Numbered from the stretch's first letter, positions 33,814 through 42,747 are shown. The stretch: DNA of 64,000 bases from Clostridiales bacterium (GCA_019416455.1 DXXG01000027.1:1-64000); one strand, 5' to 3'. Numbers and translations: made by a program. The notes: generated by a model from the sequence alone, not told the origin.

Positions 33814-34799
33814 AGATCATCCCCTCGCTGAACAAGCTGGAACGGGAGGACACTCCCTGCTCCCTGGCACTGGGGGCCTTCGACGGCCTCCACCGGGGCC
33901 ACATGGCGGTGATCCACGCCGCCTGCGCTCCCGGGAAAGAGGGTCAGGAGTGGGAGCCCGCTGTGTTCACCTTTCACACCAGCCCCTCGGGGAACTGCGC
34001 TGTGCTCACCGGCCGTGACAAGGAGCGGATCTTGGAACACGCCGGGGTCCGGCGGCTGTACTCCCTGGATTTCCAGGAAGTGCGGGACTGGGAAGCGGAG
34101 ACCTTCGTCCGGGAGCTTCTGTTTACCACCTGCAACGCCCGGCGGCTCTGCTGCGGAGAGGACTTCCGCTTCGGCAAGGGCGCCCGGGGAGACGTGGCCA
34201 TGCTGGGCCGTCTCTGCGAGGAAGCAGGGGTGGAGCTGTACGTGGTGCCCCCTGTCACCGACGGCGGGGAAAAGGTGAGCTCCACCCGTATCCGGAAAGC
34301 GGTGGAAGAGGGGGACATCCCTCTGGCCAACCGGCTGCTGGGCAGGCCCTTCGGGTTCTCCCTGGAGGTGATCCACGGCAACCACATCGGCGGCACGGTG
34401 CTGGGTACGCCCACCATCAACCAGGCCATTCCGGAAGGATTCGTGCTGCCTCGGTTCGGGGTGTACGCCTCCTGGTGCCGGGTGGGAGGCCGGTATTTCT
34501 ACGGGGTGACCAACGTGGGAGTGAAGCCCACGGTGGGCTCTGACAGAGTGCTGGCGGAGACCTGGATGCCCGACTTCACCGGGGACCTGTACGGCAAGCG
34601 GGTGCGGGTGTTCCTGCTGGAGTTCCTCCGGCCGGAGAAGAAGTTCGGTTCCATGGAGGAACTGAAGGCCGCCATCGGGGAAAACGGCCGTCAGGCCAAG
34701 GCTGTGGCGGCCAGGATCCACCCGCCTGTGTTCCCGGCGGGAAGCGGGTGGGAGATGCCAGAAACACCCAGTAAAACCGGGGCGAGAAAAGGGGTTTAA
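33810..34799 (+). CDS. ribF: Bifunctional riboflavin kinase/FAD synthetase
   Basis: A 329-residue enzyme that makes FMN from riboflavin and then FAD. The adenylyltransferase domain has GAFDGLHRGHMAV and VSSTRIRKAVEEGDI; the kinase domain has GTVLGTPTINQAIPEG and FYGVTNVGVKPTVG. One letter differs from the usual GFPTAN core (GTPTIN), otherwise complete. It starts with ATGA overlapping the truB stop and is the last gene before the rpsO promoter. Confidence 0.95.
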   Translation: MKIIPSLNKLEREDTPCSLALGAFDGLHRGHMAVIHAACAPGKEGQEWEPAVFTFHTSPSGNCAVLTGRDKERILEHAGVRRLYSLDFQEVRDWEAETFVRELLFTTCNARRLCCGEDFRFGKGARGDVAMLGRLCEEAGVELYVVPPVTDGGEKVSSTRIRKAVEEGDIPLANRLLGRPFGFSLEVIHGNHIGGTVLGTPTINQAIPEGFVLPRFGVYASWCRVGGRYFYGVTNVGVKPTVGSDRVLAETWMPDFTGDLYGKRVRVFLLEFLRPEKKFGSMEELKAAIGENGRQAKAVAARIHPPVFPAGSGWEMPETPSKTGARKGV

Positions 34800-34813
34800 T
34801 TCCCGAAAACCAC

Positions 34814-34842
34814 TTTACAAAGCCATGCGGCTATGATAAAAT
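34814..34842 (+). promoter_or_regulatory. rpsO promoter
   Basis: TTTACA (34814-34819) and TAAAAT (34837-34842) with a 17-base spacer. The leader of about 100 bases contains a GCGGC-TAAG-GCCGC hairpin (34915-34929) just before the ribosome binding site and another pairing region at 34890-34905, which fits S15 autoregulation of its own mRNA. Confidence 0.7.
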
Positions 34843-34947
34843 AATCAAGCTGCCCGCTCCTCGGATAAGGGACGACACCGACCCCTACCTGTGGACAGGG
34901 TGAATGATAAAAAAAGCGGCTAAGGCCGCGGAAAAGGTGGAATCATC

Positions 34948-35211
34948 ATGACTAAGACTGAAAAGACCGAGATCATCAAGAAGTATGCCCGCCACGAAGG
35001 CGACACCGGTTCTCCCGAGGTGCAGATCGCTGTGCTGACCAAGCGCATCAACGACCTGACCGAGCACCTGCGGGTCAACAAGAAGGACCATCACTCTCGC
35101 CGCGGCCTGCTGAAGATGGTCGGTCAGAGACGGAACCTTCTCAACTACCTGACCAAGATCGACATCGAGCGCTATCGCGCCATCATTGCCGAGCTGGGCA
35201 TCCGTAAGTAA
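34948..35211 (+). CDS. rpsO: 30S ribosomal protein S15
   Basis: An 87-residue primary 16S-binding protein of the small subunit. Family residues HEGDTGSPEVQIAVLTKRINDLTEHLRVNKKDHHSRRGL and GQRRNLLNYL are clear, and the length is normal (88-89). It has its own promoter and terminator, and pnp follows after 199 bases, the conserved rpsO-pnp order. Confidence 0.97.
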   Translation: MTKTEKTEIIKKYARHEGDTGSPEVQIAVLTKRINDLTEHLRVNKKDHHSRRGLLKMVGQRRNLLNYLTKIDIERYRAIIAELGIRK

Positions 35212-35220
35212 GAGAAAAGC

Positions 35221-35274
35221 AGCGGGCTGTGGCCGCGGGTCTTTGGGCCGGCGTCACAGCCTTTCGCTCTTTTT
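35221..35274 (+). terminator. rpsO terminator
   Basis: AGCG and GGCTGTG pair with CACAGCC and CGCT, followed by CTTTTT, starting 9 bases after the stop codon. Confidence 0.75.
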
Positions 35275-35285
35275 GAGGGGCGGAA

Positions 35286-35344
35286 CTGTTTTACAAGCAA
35301 ACCAGCCGGAACAACCCCGGCCGGCTTGTTTCCTTGTCAAACAG
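35286..35344 (+). promoter_or_regulatory. Long leader hairpin upstream of pnp
   Basis: A 59-base imperfect stem-loop: CTGTTT, ACAAG, AAAC and AGCCGG pair in order with CCGGCT, GTTT, CTTGT and AAACAG around a 7-base loop. A long stem at this place fits a ribonuclease III processing and autoregulation site such as that known for pnp in E. coli. Confidence 0.55.
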
Positions 35345-35410
35345 GACCGCCTTTCTAAGAAGAACCGCCCCCGGCGTCATTTGGGACCCGGGGAGAAAGG
35401 AACGTGTGAA

Positions 35411-37609
35411 ATGTTCGAGAATTTTAGAGTGTTTGAGACAGAACTGGCGGGCCGTCCTCTGGTGGTAGAGACCGGGAAAATGGCCCAGCTGGCCAACGGG
35501 GAGTGTCTGGTGCGCTATGGGGACACTGTGGTCCATGTGGCGGTTACCGCTTCTGCCAAGCCCCGGGACGGCATCGACTTTTTCCCTCTTTCCGTGGACT
35601 TTGAGGAAAAACTTTACTCTGTGGGCAAGATCCCCGGTTCCTTCCTGAAGCGGGAGGGCCGCCCCAGTGAGAAAGCCACCCTTACCTGCCGCATGATCGA
35701 CCGGCCCATCCGGCCCCTGTTCCCCAAGGATATGCGCAACGACGTTTCCATCGTGTGCACTGTCATGTCCGTGGACCAGGACAATTCCCCGGAGATCGCC
35801 GCCCTCATCGGCACTTCCATTGCCCTGTCCATCTCCGACGTGCCCTGGAACGGACCCATTTCCGGCGTTTCCGTGGGCCTGATCGACGGCGAGTTCGTCA
35901 TCAACCCCACCGCTGCCCAGCGGAAGGTGAGCCAGATGGCTGTCACCGTGGCTTCCACCGACGAGCGCATCGCCATGATCGAGGCAGGCGCTGACGAGGT
36001 CTCCGACGAGGACATGTACAACGGTATCATGGCCGGCCACGAAGCCAACCAGAAGATCATCGAGTTCATCAAGGGGATGCAGGCTGAGATCGGCAAGACC
36101 AAGTTTGAATATCCCTCCAATAAGCCGGAGCACGAGATGTTCGAGGCCATCCGGGACTACGCCGAGGACGCTGTCCGGGCTGCCCTGGACACCGACGACA
36201 AGAACGTGCGGGACGAGCGCCTGAAGCCCGTCTACGAGGATGTGCATGAGCATTTCGATCCCCTCTATCCCGAGCAGGAAGGCAAGATCGACGAGTGCAT
36301 GTACCTGACCCAGAAGTATGTGGTGCGCCGCTGGCTTCTGGACGAGCAGAAGCGTGTGGACGGCCGCGCCATGGACCAGATGCGTCCCCTGGCCGCGGAA
36401 GTGGCTCTGCTGCCCCGTGTCCACGGTTCCGGTATGTTCACCCGCGGCCAGACCCAGGTGCTCACCGTGGCCACTCTGGGCTCCATCCGTGACAACCAGC
36501 TGCTGGACGGCATCGACGATGAGGAGTCCAAGCGGTATATCCACCACTACAATTTCCCCTCCTATTCCGTGGGTGAGACCAAGCCCAGCCGGGGTCCCGG
36601 ACGCCGGGAGATCGGCCACGGCGCTTTGGCTGAGCGGGCCCTGGTGCCTGTGATTCCCAGCGTGGAGGAGTTCCCCTATACCATTCGTCTGGTCAGCGAA
36701 GTGCTGTCCTCCAACGGTTCCACTTCCCAGGCTTCCATCTGCGGCTCCACTCTGGCCCTGATGGACGCTGGCGTGCCCATCAAGGCTCCCGTGGCCGGTA
36801 TCTCCTGTGGCCTGATCACCGAGGGCGACCGCTGGATGACCATGGTGGACATCCAGGGCATCGAGGACTTCTTCGGCGACATGGACTTTAAGGTAGGCGG
36901 CACCAAGAAGGGCATCACCGCCATCCAGATGGACCTGAAGATCCAGGGCCTGACCCCCGAGATGGTGAAGGAAGCTCTGGAAAAGACCCACAAGGCAAGA
37001 AACTATATCATCGACGAGATCCTGCTGAAGGCTATCCCCGAAGTGCGGCCTCAGCTGTCCCGGTACGCCCCCAAGATGCTGTCCACTCTGATTCCCGTGG
37101 ATAAGATCCGCGAGGTCATCGGCAGCGGCGGCAAGGTGATCCAGAAGATCTGCGCCGAGTGCGAAGTGAAGATGGACGTGGAAGAGGACGGTCATGTGTT
37201 CATCTCCGGCCTGGATCTGGAGAAGTGCCAGCGCGCTCTGGACATTGTGGACACCATCGTCAACGATCCCGAGCCCGGCTCCTACTACAACGGCCGTGTC
37301 ACCCGCCTGATGGACTTCGGCGCCTTCGTGGAGATCGCCCCCGGCAAAGAAGGCCTGGTGCACATCTCCCGTCTGGACGTGAAGCGCACCGAGAAAGTCA
37401 CCGACGTGGTGAACGTGGGCGACATCGTAAAGGTGAAGGTGCTGGAGATCGACGATAAGGGCCGGCTGAATCTTTCCCGCCGTGACGCTCTCATCGACCT
37501 GGACGGCGCCGTGCCGGAGAACGAGATCTCGGAAAGCCGTCCTCCCCGCCGGGAGCATGGCGACCGGAACCGTGACCGCCGTCCCCGGAGAGAGCACCAC
37601 GATAAGTAA
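35411..37609 (+). CDS. pnp: Polyribonucleotide nucleotidyltransferase (PNPase)
   Basis: A 732-residue phosphorolytic 3'-5' exoribonuclease. It has two RNase PH-like domains (the second with GSGMFTRGQTQVLTVATLGS and the active-site region GITAIQMDLKIQG), a KH domain (IREVIGSGGKVIQKICAECEVKMDVEEDG) and an S1 domain (GRVTRLMDFGAFVEIAPGKEGLVHISRL). The C-terminus is a short Arg/Glu/Asp-rich tail. The ATG at 35411 follows AAAGGA by 9 bases; the longer frame starting at 35186 overlaps rpsO and the hairpin region. Confidence 0.97.
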   Translation: MFENFRVFETELAGRPLVVETGKMAQLANGECLVRYGDTVVHVAVTASAKPRDGIDFFPLSVDFEEKLYSVGKIPGSFLKREGRPSEKATLTCRMIDRPIRPLFPKDMRNDVSIVCTVMSVDQDNSPEIAALIGTSIALSISDVPWNGPISGVSVGLIDGEFVINPTAAQRKVSQMAVTVASTDERIAMIEAGADEVSDEDMYNGIMAGHEANQKIIEFIKGMQAEIGKTKFEYPSNKPEHEMFEAIRDYAEDAVRAALDTDDKNVRDERLKPVYEDVHEHFDPLYPEQEGKIDECMYLTQKYVVRRWLLDEQKRVDGRAMDQMRPLAAEVALLPRVHGSGMFTRGQTQVLTVATLGSIRDNQLLDGIDDEESKRYIHHYNFPSYSVGETKPSRGPGRREIGHGALAERALVPVIPSVEEFPYTIRLVSEVLSSNGSTSQASICGSTLALMDAGVPIKAPVAGISCGLITEGDRWMTMVDIQGIEDFFGDMDFKVGGTKKGITAIQMDLKIQGLTPEMVKEALEKTHKARNYIIDEILLKAIPEVRPQLSRYAPKMLSTLIPVDKIREVIGSGGKVIQKICAECEVKMDVEEDGHVFISGLDLEKCQRALDIVDTIVNDPEPGSYYNGRVTRLMDFGAFVEIAPGKEGLVHISRLDVKRTEKVTDVVNVGDIVKVKVLEIDDKGRLNLSRRDALIDLDGAVPENEISESRPPRREHGDRNRDRRPRREHHDK

Positions 37610-37618
37610 ACGGGAAAC

Positions 37619-37996
37619 AAACGTAAAAGTTTTTGATCAAACTTTTTTCAAAAAGTTTGCGAGGTGTGGAGCGGAGCTCCACGACCTTAAAAGGCGCAAG
37701 CCGTAAAAAAAGAAAGTAGTCCTTTCAGCCGCATACGCCCCCAGGGCGGTAGGCTGGAAGGACGGCCCTCTTACACAAAACCAAAAGGACACCTGAGCTA
37801 AAAACTCGGGTGTCCTTTTTTGGTATGGCGAAAGTGGTCCAGCCCCGCGGCCTATCTGCCTGTGGCAGCGTGCGGCCCCGGGGCTTGCATTTCTCTTGCT
37901 GCGCTTTGCGCAGCTTTTAGGTCAAGGTCGTGGGATTTCATCCCACACCCTGACAAACTTTTTGAAAAAAGTTTGATCAAAAACTTTTATGTTTCC
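37619..37996. repeat. AT-rich inverted-repeat element 2 (MITE-like), downstream of pnp
   Basis: A 378-bp segment whose ends are inverted copies of each other: left 37619-37695 and right 37921-37996 share about 75 bases, including AAACTTTTTGAAAAAAG, GTTTGATCAAAAACTTTTA and a GGTCGTGG hairpin block. The right end also matches element 1 in the infB-rbfA gap. The interior holds a terminator but no gene. The region fills most of the 463-base gap between pnp and the SCP2-like gene. Confidence 0.75.
37783..37821 (+). terminator. Strong terminator inside repeat element 2
   Basis: AAAAGGACACCTGAG pairs with CTCGGGTGTCCTTTT (one G-U pair) and ends in TTTTTT. It is the likely end of the rpsO-pnp transcript. 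A second hairpin (GTCCTTTCAGCC with GGCTGGAAGGAC) precedes it at about 37716-37762. Confidence 0.85.
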
Positions 37997-38072
37997 GGTT
38001 TCCGTTGTATTCGATAAACTGATATGGTAACATGGTACTATGACTCTATCATTGGGCAAAGGAGCGATTTTC

Positions 38073-38393
38073 ATGACGTTTCAAGAGTATTTCCAGCAGG
38101 TGAAAGACCGGTTCATGGGAGCCGATATCTCTAACGTGGCCGACCCTACCCGCATCCAGATCAATATCACCGGAGAAGCCGCCGGCACTTTCTATGTGGA
38201 GATCAAAGGTGGGAAGCTGTCCATCGAGCCCTATGATTACCACGACCGGGACGTGGAGATCACCATCTCCGACCAGAATTTCTGGAAGATCGTGGAAAAG
38301 AAGCTGGATCCCGTGGCCGCCTTTACCTTTGGGAAGCTGAAGGCCCAGGGGGATCTGGGGAAAGCCCTGGAGCTGAAAAAGCTCCTGAAGTGA
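38073..38393 (+). CDS. SCP2 sterol-binding-domain-like protein
   Basis: A 106-residue single-domain protein matching the SCP2 fold: RIQINITGEAAGTFYVEIKGGKLSIEPYDYHDRDVEITISDQNFWKIVEKKLDPVAAFTFGKLKAQGDLGKALEL. The fold holds hydrophobic ligands such as lipids; bacterial single-domain versions have no settled role. The ATG at 38073 has AAAGGAG 8 bases before it. It lies 29 bases before mnmA and may be co-transcribed. Confidence 0.85.
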   Translation: MTFQEYFQQVKDRFMGADISNVADPTRIQINITGEAAGTFYVEIKGGKLSIEPYDYHDRDVEITISDQNFWKIVEKKLDPVAAFTFGKLKAQGDLGKALELKKLLK

Positions 38394-38422
38394 GAGAGGT
38401 TTCAACAGAAAGGAGAGGGCCT

Positions 38423-39523
38423 GTGGAGAAAAAAGCGATCATCGCCATGAGCGGCGGCGTGGATTCCAGCGTGGCGGCCCTGCTTTGCAAACAGCAGGGG
38501 TTCGACTGCGTGGGGGTCACTCTGGCCCTCACTGATAACGAGGACCGGGGCATCCCCCAGGAAAAGACCTGTTGTTCCATCGACGACGTGGCCGACGCCC
38601 GGAGCGTGGCCTTCCGGCTGGACATGCCTTTTTACGTGTTCAACTTCAAGGACGCCTTCCGCCGGGAGGTGATGGACCGATTCGTGGCGGCTTACGAACG
38701 GGGCCAGACCCCCAACCCTTGCGTGGACTGCAATCGGTATATCAAGTTCGAGAAGCTGATGCGCCGGGGGGAGGAGATCGGCTACCCCTACGTAGCTACG
38801 GGGCATTACGCCCGGGTGGATCAGGATCCGGAGACCGGCCGATGGCTGCTGAAAAAGGGCCTGGACGACAGCAAGGACCAAAGCTACATGCTCTATTCCC
38901 TGACCCAGTGGGAGCTTTCCCGATTGCTGCTTCCCTTGGGAGAGCTGACCAAGGACCAGGTCCGGCAGCTGGCGGAGGAGCATGATTTCATCAACGCCCG
39001 GAAGCGGGACAGCCAGGACATCTGCTTCGTCCCTGATGGGGATTACGCCGCCTTCATCCGCCGGTGGGAGAGCCGCCGGGAGGACCCCAAGGACTTCCCT
39101 CCCGGGGAGTTTGTGGGCACGGAGGGCCAGGTCTACGGGGAGCATAAGGGAATCATCCACTATACCGTGGGCCAGCGGAAGGGCTTGGGACTTTCCTTCC
39201 CCCAGCCCATGTACGTGTGTAAGATCGACCCCCAGCGCAACCAAGTGGTACTGGGGAAGCAGGAGGAGTTGATGGCCCGGGAGGCCGTGGCGGGAGATAT
39301 CAACTTGATCTCCGTGGAGACGCTGGAGAAGCCCATGCGGGTGAAGGCCCGTGTGCGCTACCGTCAGATAGAACAGCCCGCCACCGCCTGTCAGATCGGT
39401 CCGGACCGGCTGAAGGTGGTGTTTGACAAGCCCCAGCGGGCCATCACCCCGGGGCAGTCCCTGGTGCTTTACGACGGGGACGTGGTCGTGGGCGGGGGAA
39501 AGATCCTGCCACAGGGAGAATAA
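38423..39523 (+). CDS. mnmA: tRNA-specific 2-thiouridylase MnmA
   Basis: A 366-residue enzyme that adds sulfur to U34 of Glu, Gln and Lys tRNAs. The PP-loop AMSGGVDSSVAALL is at the start; the two catalytic cysteines are in TPNPCVDCNRYIKF and SQDICFV; IHYTVGQRKGLGLSF marks the central domain. It starts at a GTG 7 bases after AAAGGAGA. The sequence shows no defects. Confidence 0.96.
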   Translation: MEKKAIIAMSGGVDSSVAALLCKQQGFDCVGVTLALTDNEDRGIPQEKTCCSIDDVADARSVAFRLDMPFYVFNFKDAFRREVMDRFVAAYERGQTPNPCVDCNRYIKFEKLMRRGEEIGYPYVATGHYARVDQDPETGRWLLKKGLDDSKDQSYMLYSLTQWELSRLLLPLGELTKDQVRQLAEEHDFINARKRDSQDICFVPDGDYAAFIRRWESRREDPKDFPPGEFVGTEGQVYGEHKGIIHYTVGQRKGLGLSFPQPMYVCKIDPQRNQVVLGKQEELMAREAVAGDINLISVETLEKPMRVKARVRYRQIEQPATACQIGPDRLKVVFDKPQRAITPGQSLVLYDGDVVVGGGKILPQGE

Positions 39524-39566
39524 CAGGAGAAGGGAAGAAAGGGGCCGGGAATCGCCCGGAAAGACT

Positions 39567-40358
39567 ATGGAACTGAAAGACGCGGAAATTTTAGTGGTGA
39601 AGGTGGGCACCTCCACCTTGACCTATGAAAACGGAAAGGTAAACCTGGGGCGGTTGGAACAGCTCTGCCGCACCCTGTCGGACCTGCAAAACTCCGGGAA
39701 AAAGCTGGTGCTGGTGTCCTCCGGCGCCATCGGCGTGGGCATGGGCAAAGTAGGTCTGCCCAGCCGGCCGGAGGAGACGGAGAAAAAGCAGGCGCTGGCG
39801 GCTATCGGCCAGTGCGAGCTGATGTTCCTCTATGACAAATTCTTTGGGGAATACAATCACACGGTGGCCCAGGTGCTGCTCACAGCGGACGTGGTGGACG
39901 AGGACCGGAGCCGTCGCAACGTACAGAACACCTTTGGAGAGCTGCTGTCCATGGGGGTGATCCCCGTAGTGAACGAGAATGACACGGTGGAGACCAGCGA
40001 ATTGGAAGGCAAGAACTTCGGCGATAACGACACACTGTCGGCCATTGTGGCGGGGCTGTGCGGCGCCCAGGGTCTGGTGATCCTGACGGACATCGACGGT
40101 CTGTACGACGGTGACCCCCGCCGTGACCCCAATGCCAAGCGAATTTCCCGGGTGGAGGAGATCACCCCGGCTATCGAGGGGCTGGCAGGAGGAGCCGGGT
40201 CGAACCGTGGCACGGGAGGCATGGCCACCAAGCTGAAGGCCGCCCGCATGGCCCACAACCAGGGGATCTCCATGGCGATCGTCTCCGGCAGCGACCCTCA
40301 AAGCCTGTACCAGCTTTTAAACGGCGAGGACGTAGGGACCATCTTCCCAGCAGGCTGA
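39567..40358 (+). CDS. proB: Glutamate 5-kinase, kinase domain only
   Basis: A 263-residue gamma-glutamyl kinase, the first step of proline synthesis. Visible are VVKVGTSTLT, LVSSGAIGVGMGKVGL, NENDTVETSELEGKNFGDNDTLSAIVA and the lysine-rich GTGGMATKLKAARMA. It lacks the C-terminal PUA domain present in the E. coli enzyme (367 residues), as in several Clostridia. The start ATG is near a weak site. ProA follows after 343 bases, and the gap is repeat DNA. Confidence 0.95.
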   Translation: MELKDAEILVVKVGTSTLTYENGKVNLGRLEQLCRTLSDLQNSGKKLVLVSSGAIGVGMGKVGLPSRPEETEKKQALAAIGQCELMFLYDKFFGEYNHTVAQVLLTADVVDEDRSRRNVQNTFGELLSMGVIPVVNENDTVETSELEGKNFGDNDTLSAIVAGLCGAQGLVILTDIDGLYDGDPRRDPNAKRISRVEEITPAIEGLAGGAGSNRGTGGMATKLKAARMAHNQGISMAIVSGSDPQSLYQLLNGEDVGTIFPAG

Positions 40359-40377
40359 GCCTGCTTTCGAGTCGCGG

Positions 40378-40690
40378 GGGTTGCACCCCGGGCGAGTCGC
40401 GCCACGGGCGGCGGGCTTACGCTCGCGCTGATCTGGACGTCAGCGCACGTTCGCGCCGATGGATTTTCTGTGACTAACGGCAGCAGAGCATGAGTGTACG
40501 AATCTCACACAGCAAAAAAACCGCGGACTGCGCGTGAAAAGATCGCTGCGCTGGGAGTAAACGAAGCGCACGGCCCCGCGGCTTAAAACCGGCTAAGCTG
40601 CTGGCGCGGACGCGAGGTAACGTTTTGCACAGCGCGCAGCGAAGCAAGCCGCCCTAGGCGCGACACGTCCTGCGGGGTCACCCGCGAAAG
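40378..40690. repeat. GC-rich palindromic repeat between proB and proA
   Basis: The left half contains GTCGCGCCACGGGCGGCGGG and ACGTTCGCGCC; the right half has GGCGCGGACGCGAGGTAACG and GGCGCGACACGTCC. The long loop between them (about 40455-40590) is unlike the other copies. The repeat spans nearly the entire gap between two genes that are usually adjacent. Confidence 0.7.
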
Positions 40691-40701
40691 GAGGAAATCA
40701 T

Positions 40702-41940
40702 ATGACTTTGGAAGAGATGGGCAGACGGGCCAAAGCGGCGGCTCGGGAATTGGCTTCCGCGGGGAGCCGGAAGGAAAGCGCTCTGCTCCATGCTGGGGAA
40801 GCGTTGTGGCTTCGCCGGGAGGAACTGCTGGCCGCCAACGCCCTGGACCTGGAAGCCGGGAAACAGGCAGGCATGTCCCAAGCCCTGCTGGACCGGCTGG
40901 CCCTCAGCGAGAGCCGCATCCAGGACATGGCCAAGGCCGTGGAAGAGGTGGCCAAGGCCGCCGATCCAGTGGGGAAGGTCCTCTCCGGCGGCGTGCTGCC
41001 CAATGGATTGAAGATTGAGAAAGTCACCGTGCCCCTGGGGGTCATCGGCATCATCTACGAGGCCCGGCCCAACGTGACCAGTGACGCGGCGGCTCTGTGT
41101 TTAAAGGCGGGGAATACCGTCATTCTGCGCGGGGGCAAAGAGGCTTTCCGCTCCAATCAGGCGGTGACCCGGGTCCTTCGGGACGCCTTGGAGGAAAGCG
41201 GCCTGCCCGCGGACTGCGTCCAGCTGGTGGAGGATACCAGCCGCCAGTCGGCCCAGGAGCTGATGGCCCTCACCGACTATCTGGACGTGCTCATCCCCCG
41301 GGGCGGTGCGGGACTGATCCGCTCTGTGAAGGAAAACGCCCGTGTGCCGGTGATCGAGACCGGCGTGGGCAACTGCCACGTGTATGTGGACGACTCCGCC
41401 CAAGTGAACATGGCGGCGGAGATCGTCTTTAACGCCAAGACCTCCCGGCCCTCTGTGTGCAACGCCATGGAGACACTGCTGGTGCATGAGGACATTGCGG
41501 AAAAAGCCCTGCCTGTGATCAAGGCAAGGCTGGATGAAAAGCAGGTAGAGCTGCGGGGGTGTGAGCGTACCCAGGCCATTCTGCCGGGGACCAAGGCCGC
41601 CACAGAGGAGGACTGGGAGACCGAGTACCTGGACTACATCCTGGCGGTGCGGGTAGTGGACTCCCTGGACCAGGCGTTGGAGCACATCGCCCGGTACTCC
41701 ACCGGCCACAGCGAGTGCATCGTCACGGAGAACTACTCCAACGCCCAGCGGTTTTTGAACCAGGTGGACAGCGCCGCCGTGTATGTGAACGCCTCCACCC
41801 GATTCACCGACGGGGGCCAGTTCGGCCTGGGAGCGGAAATCGGCATCTCCACCCAGAAGCTCCACGCCCGGGGCCCTATGGGGCTGGAGCAGCTCACCTC
41901 TTACAAGTTCTTGATCCAGGGCAGCGGCCAAGTGCGCTGA
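40702..41940 (+). CDS. proA: Gamma-glutamyl phosphate reductase
   Basis: A 412-residue NADPH-dependent aldehyde-dehydrogenase-fold enzyme, the second step of proline synthesis. Typical segments are GVIGIIYEARPNVTSDAAALCLKAGN, ILRGGKEAFRSN, the catalytic cysteine in TSRPSVCNAMETLL and GLGAEIGISTQKLHARGPMGLEQLTS. The ATG has AAAGGAGG 9 bases upstream. It converges on three small genes, with only 6 bases between the stop codons. Confidence 0.96.
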   Translation: MTLEEMGRRAKAAARELASAGSRKESALLHAGEALWLRREELLAANALDLEAGKQAGMSQALLDRLALSESRIQDMAKAVEEVAKAADPVGKVLSGGVLPNGLKIEKVTVPLGVIGIIYEARPNVTSDAAALCLKAGNTVILRGGKEAFRSNQAVTRVLRDALEESGLPADCVQLVEDTSRQSAQELMALTDYLDVLIPRGGAGLIRSVKENARVPVIETGVGNCHVYVDDSAQVNMAAEIVFNAKTSRPSVCNAMETLLVHEDIAEKALPVIKARLDEKQVELRGCERTQAILPGTKAATEEDWETEYLDYILAVRVVDSLDQALEHIARYSTGHSECIVTENYSNAQRFLNQVDSAAVYVNASTRFTDGGQFGLGAEIGISTQKLHARGPMGLEQLTSYKFLIQGSGQVR

Positions 41941-41946
41941 CGGCCC

Positions 41947-42261
41947 TTACATCAGCAGAAACATCAGGGCGAACAGCAGCTCGTGGTTGTTGTCGTCCCC
42001 ACTGAGCAGGAGCAGCAGCGCCAGAATGATGGTCCGTTCCTTGTCCTGGAAAAAGGCTCCCAGCAGGCCGGGATCCTCCTGCTCCTGAAGCTGGGAGGCG
42101 GGCTGGGGCGCCGGTTCCTCCCGGTGTTCTTCCTGAGGAGGATGGGACTCCTCCCGGGCAGGTGGCCGCCGGGGCGGCGGTATGTGGGCCCGGGACTGCA
42201 TCTCCCGGGCGCGGCGGGCGGCTTCCTCCCGCAGTTTGTTCATGTCCATTTCCTGGGGCAT
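41947..42261 (-). CDS. Small protein with proline-rich middle and hydrophobic C-terminus
   Basis: A 104-residue protein I cannot assign. The N-terminal 30 residues are basic and helical (MNKLREEAARRAREMQ), the middle is rich in Pro, Glu, Gln and Arg, and the C-terminus is two hydrophobic stretches split by an acidic turn (TIILALLLLLSGDDNNHELLFALMFLLM), perhaps a membrane hairpin. It is the last of three small leftward genes. Not enough is visible to propose a function. Confidence 0.7.
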   Translation of the reverse strand: MPQEMDMNKLREEAARRAREMQSRAHIPPPRRPPAREESHPPQEEHREEPAPQPASQLQEQEDPGLLGAFFQDKERTIILALLLLLSGDDNNHELLFALMFLLM

Positions 42262-42276
42262 GGGCCCACCCCCTTC

Positions 42277-42714
42277 CTACAACAACCCGGACAGCAGCCC
42301 GGAGAACACGCCGCTGTCCTTGAGCAGGGGCAGCAGGCGCAGCATTTGCAGAATCCGGATGGCTTCATCCACCTTTTTCTGCCGGGATTCCCCCAGCAGA
42401 GGCCGCAGGGCCCGGAGGAGCCGGGTGGCGTCGTCCTCCCGGTTGGCCTGGCTCAGTAAAGGCATGAGCCGGGTCATGGTGGAGAGGGCCTGTGGGGTGA
42501 TCCCCGCCAGGGAGGTCTCGTTTTGAGCGGGGGCAGGCGTTCCCCCTCCTAGAGCCCCCAGCAGAGAGGAAAGGTCCGGACCGGAGGAAGATTGGGCCGC
42601 CGGGGCAGGGGCCTCCTCCTGGCTGTTCCCCAGAGAGCCCAGCAGGCTTTGGATCTGCCCCATGGCTTGGGGGTCGGAAAGGATCTTTTGAAGCTGTTGG
42701 TTCAGGTCGTCCAT
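42277..42714 (-). CDS. Small Gln/Leu-rich protein of unknown function
   Basis: A 145-residue protein with an N-terminal LQKILSDPQAMGQIQSLLGSLG motif, an Ala/Pro/Gly/Ser-rich middle and a helical C-terminus (TRLLRALRPLLGESRQKKVDEAIRILQMLRLLPLL). The motif resembles LQKVLSDPEAAKKLL in the 83-residue protein encoded 33 bases upstream, so the two may be related. It has an AAAGGGGG site before its ATG. I do not recognise a family with known function. Confidence 0.75.
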   Translation of the reverse strand: MDDLNQQLQKILSDPQAMGQIQSLLGSLGNSQEEAPAPAAQSSSGPDLSSLLGALGGGTPAPAQNETSLAGITPQALSTMTRLMPLLSQANREDDATRLLRALRPLLGESRQKKVDEAIRILQMLRLLPLLKDSGVFSGLLSGLL

Positions 42715-42747
42715 GGGAGCGCCCCCTTTCTCGGCGTTAGTGGCCGG

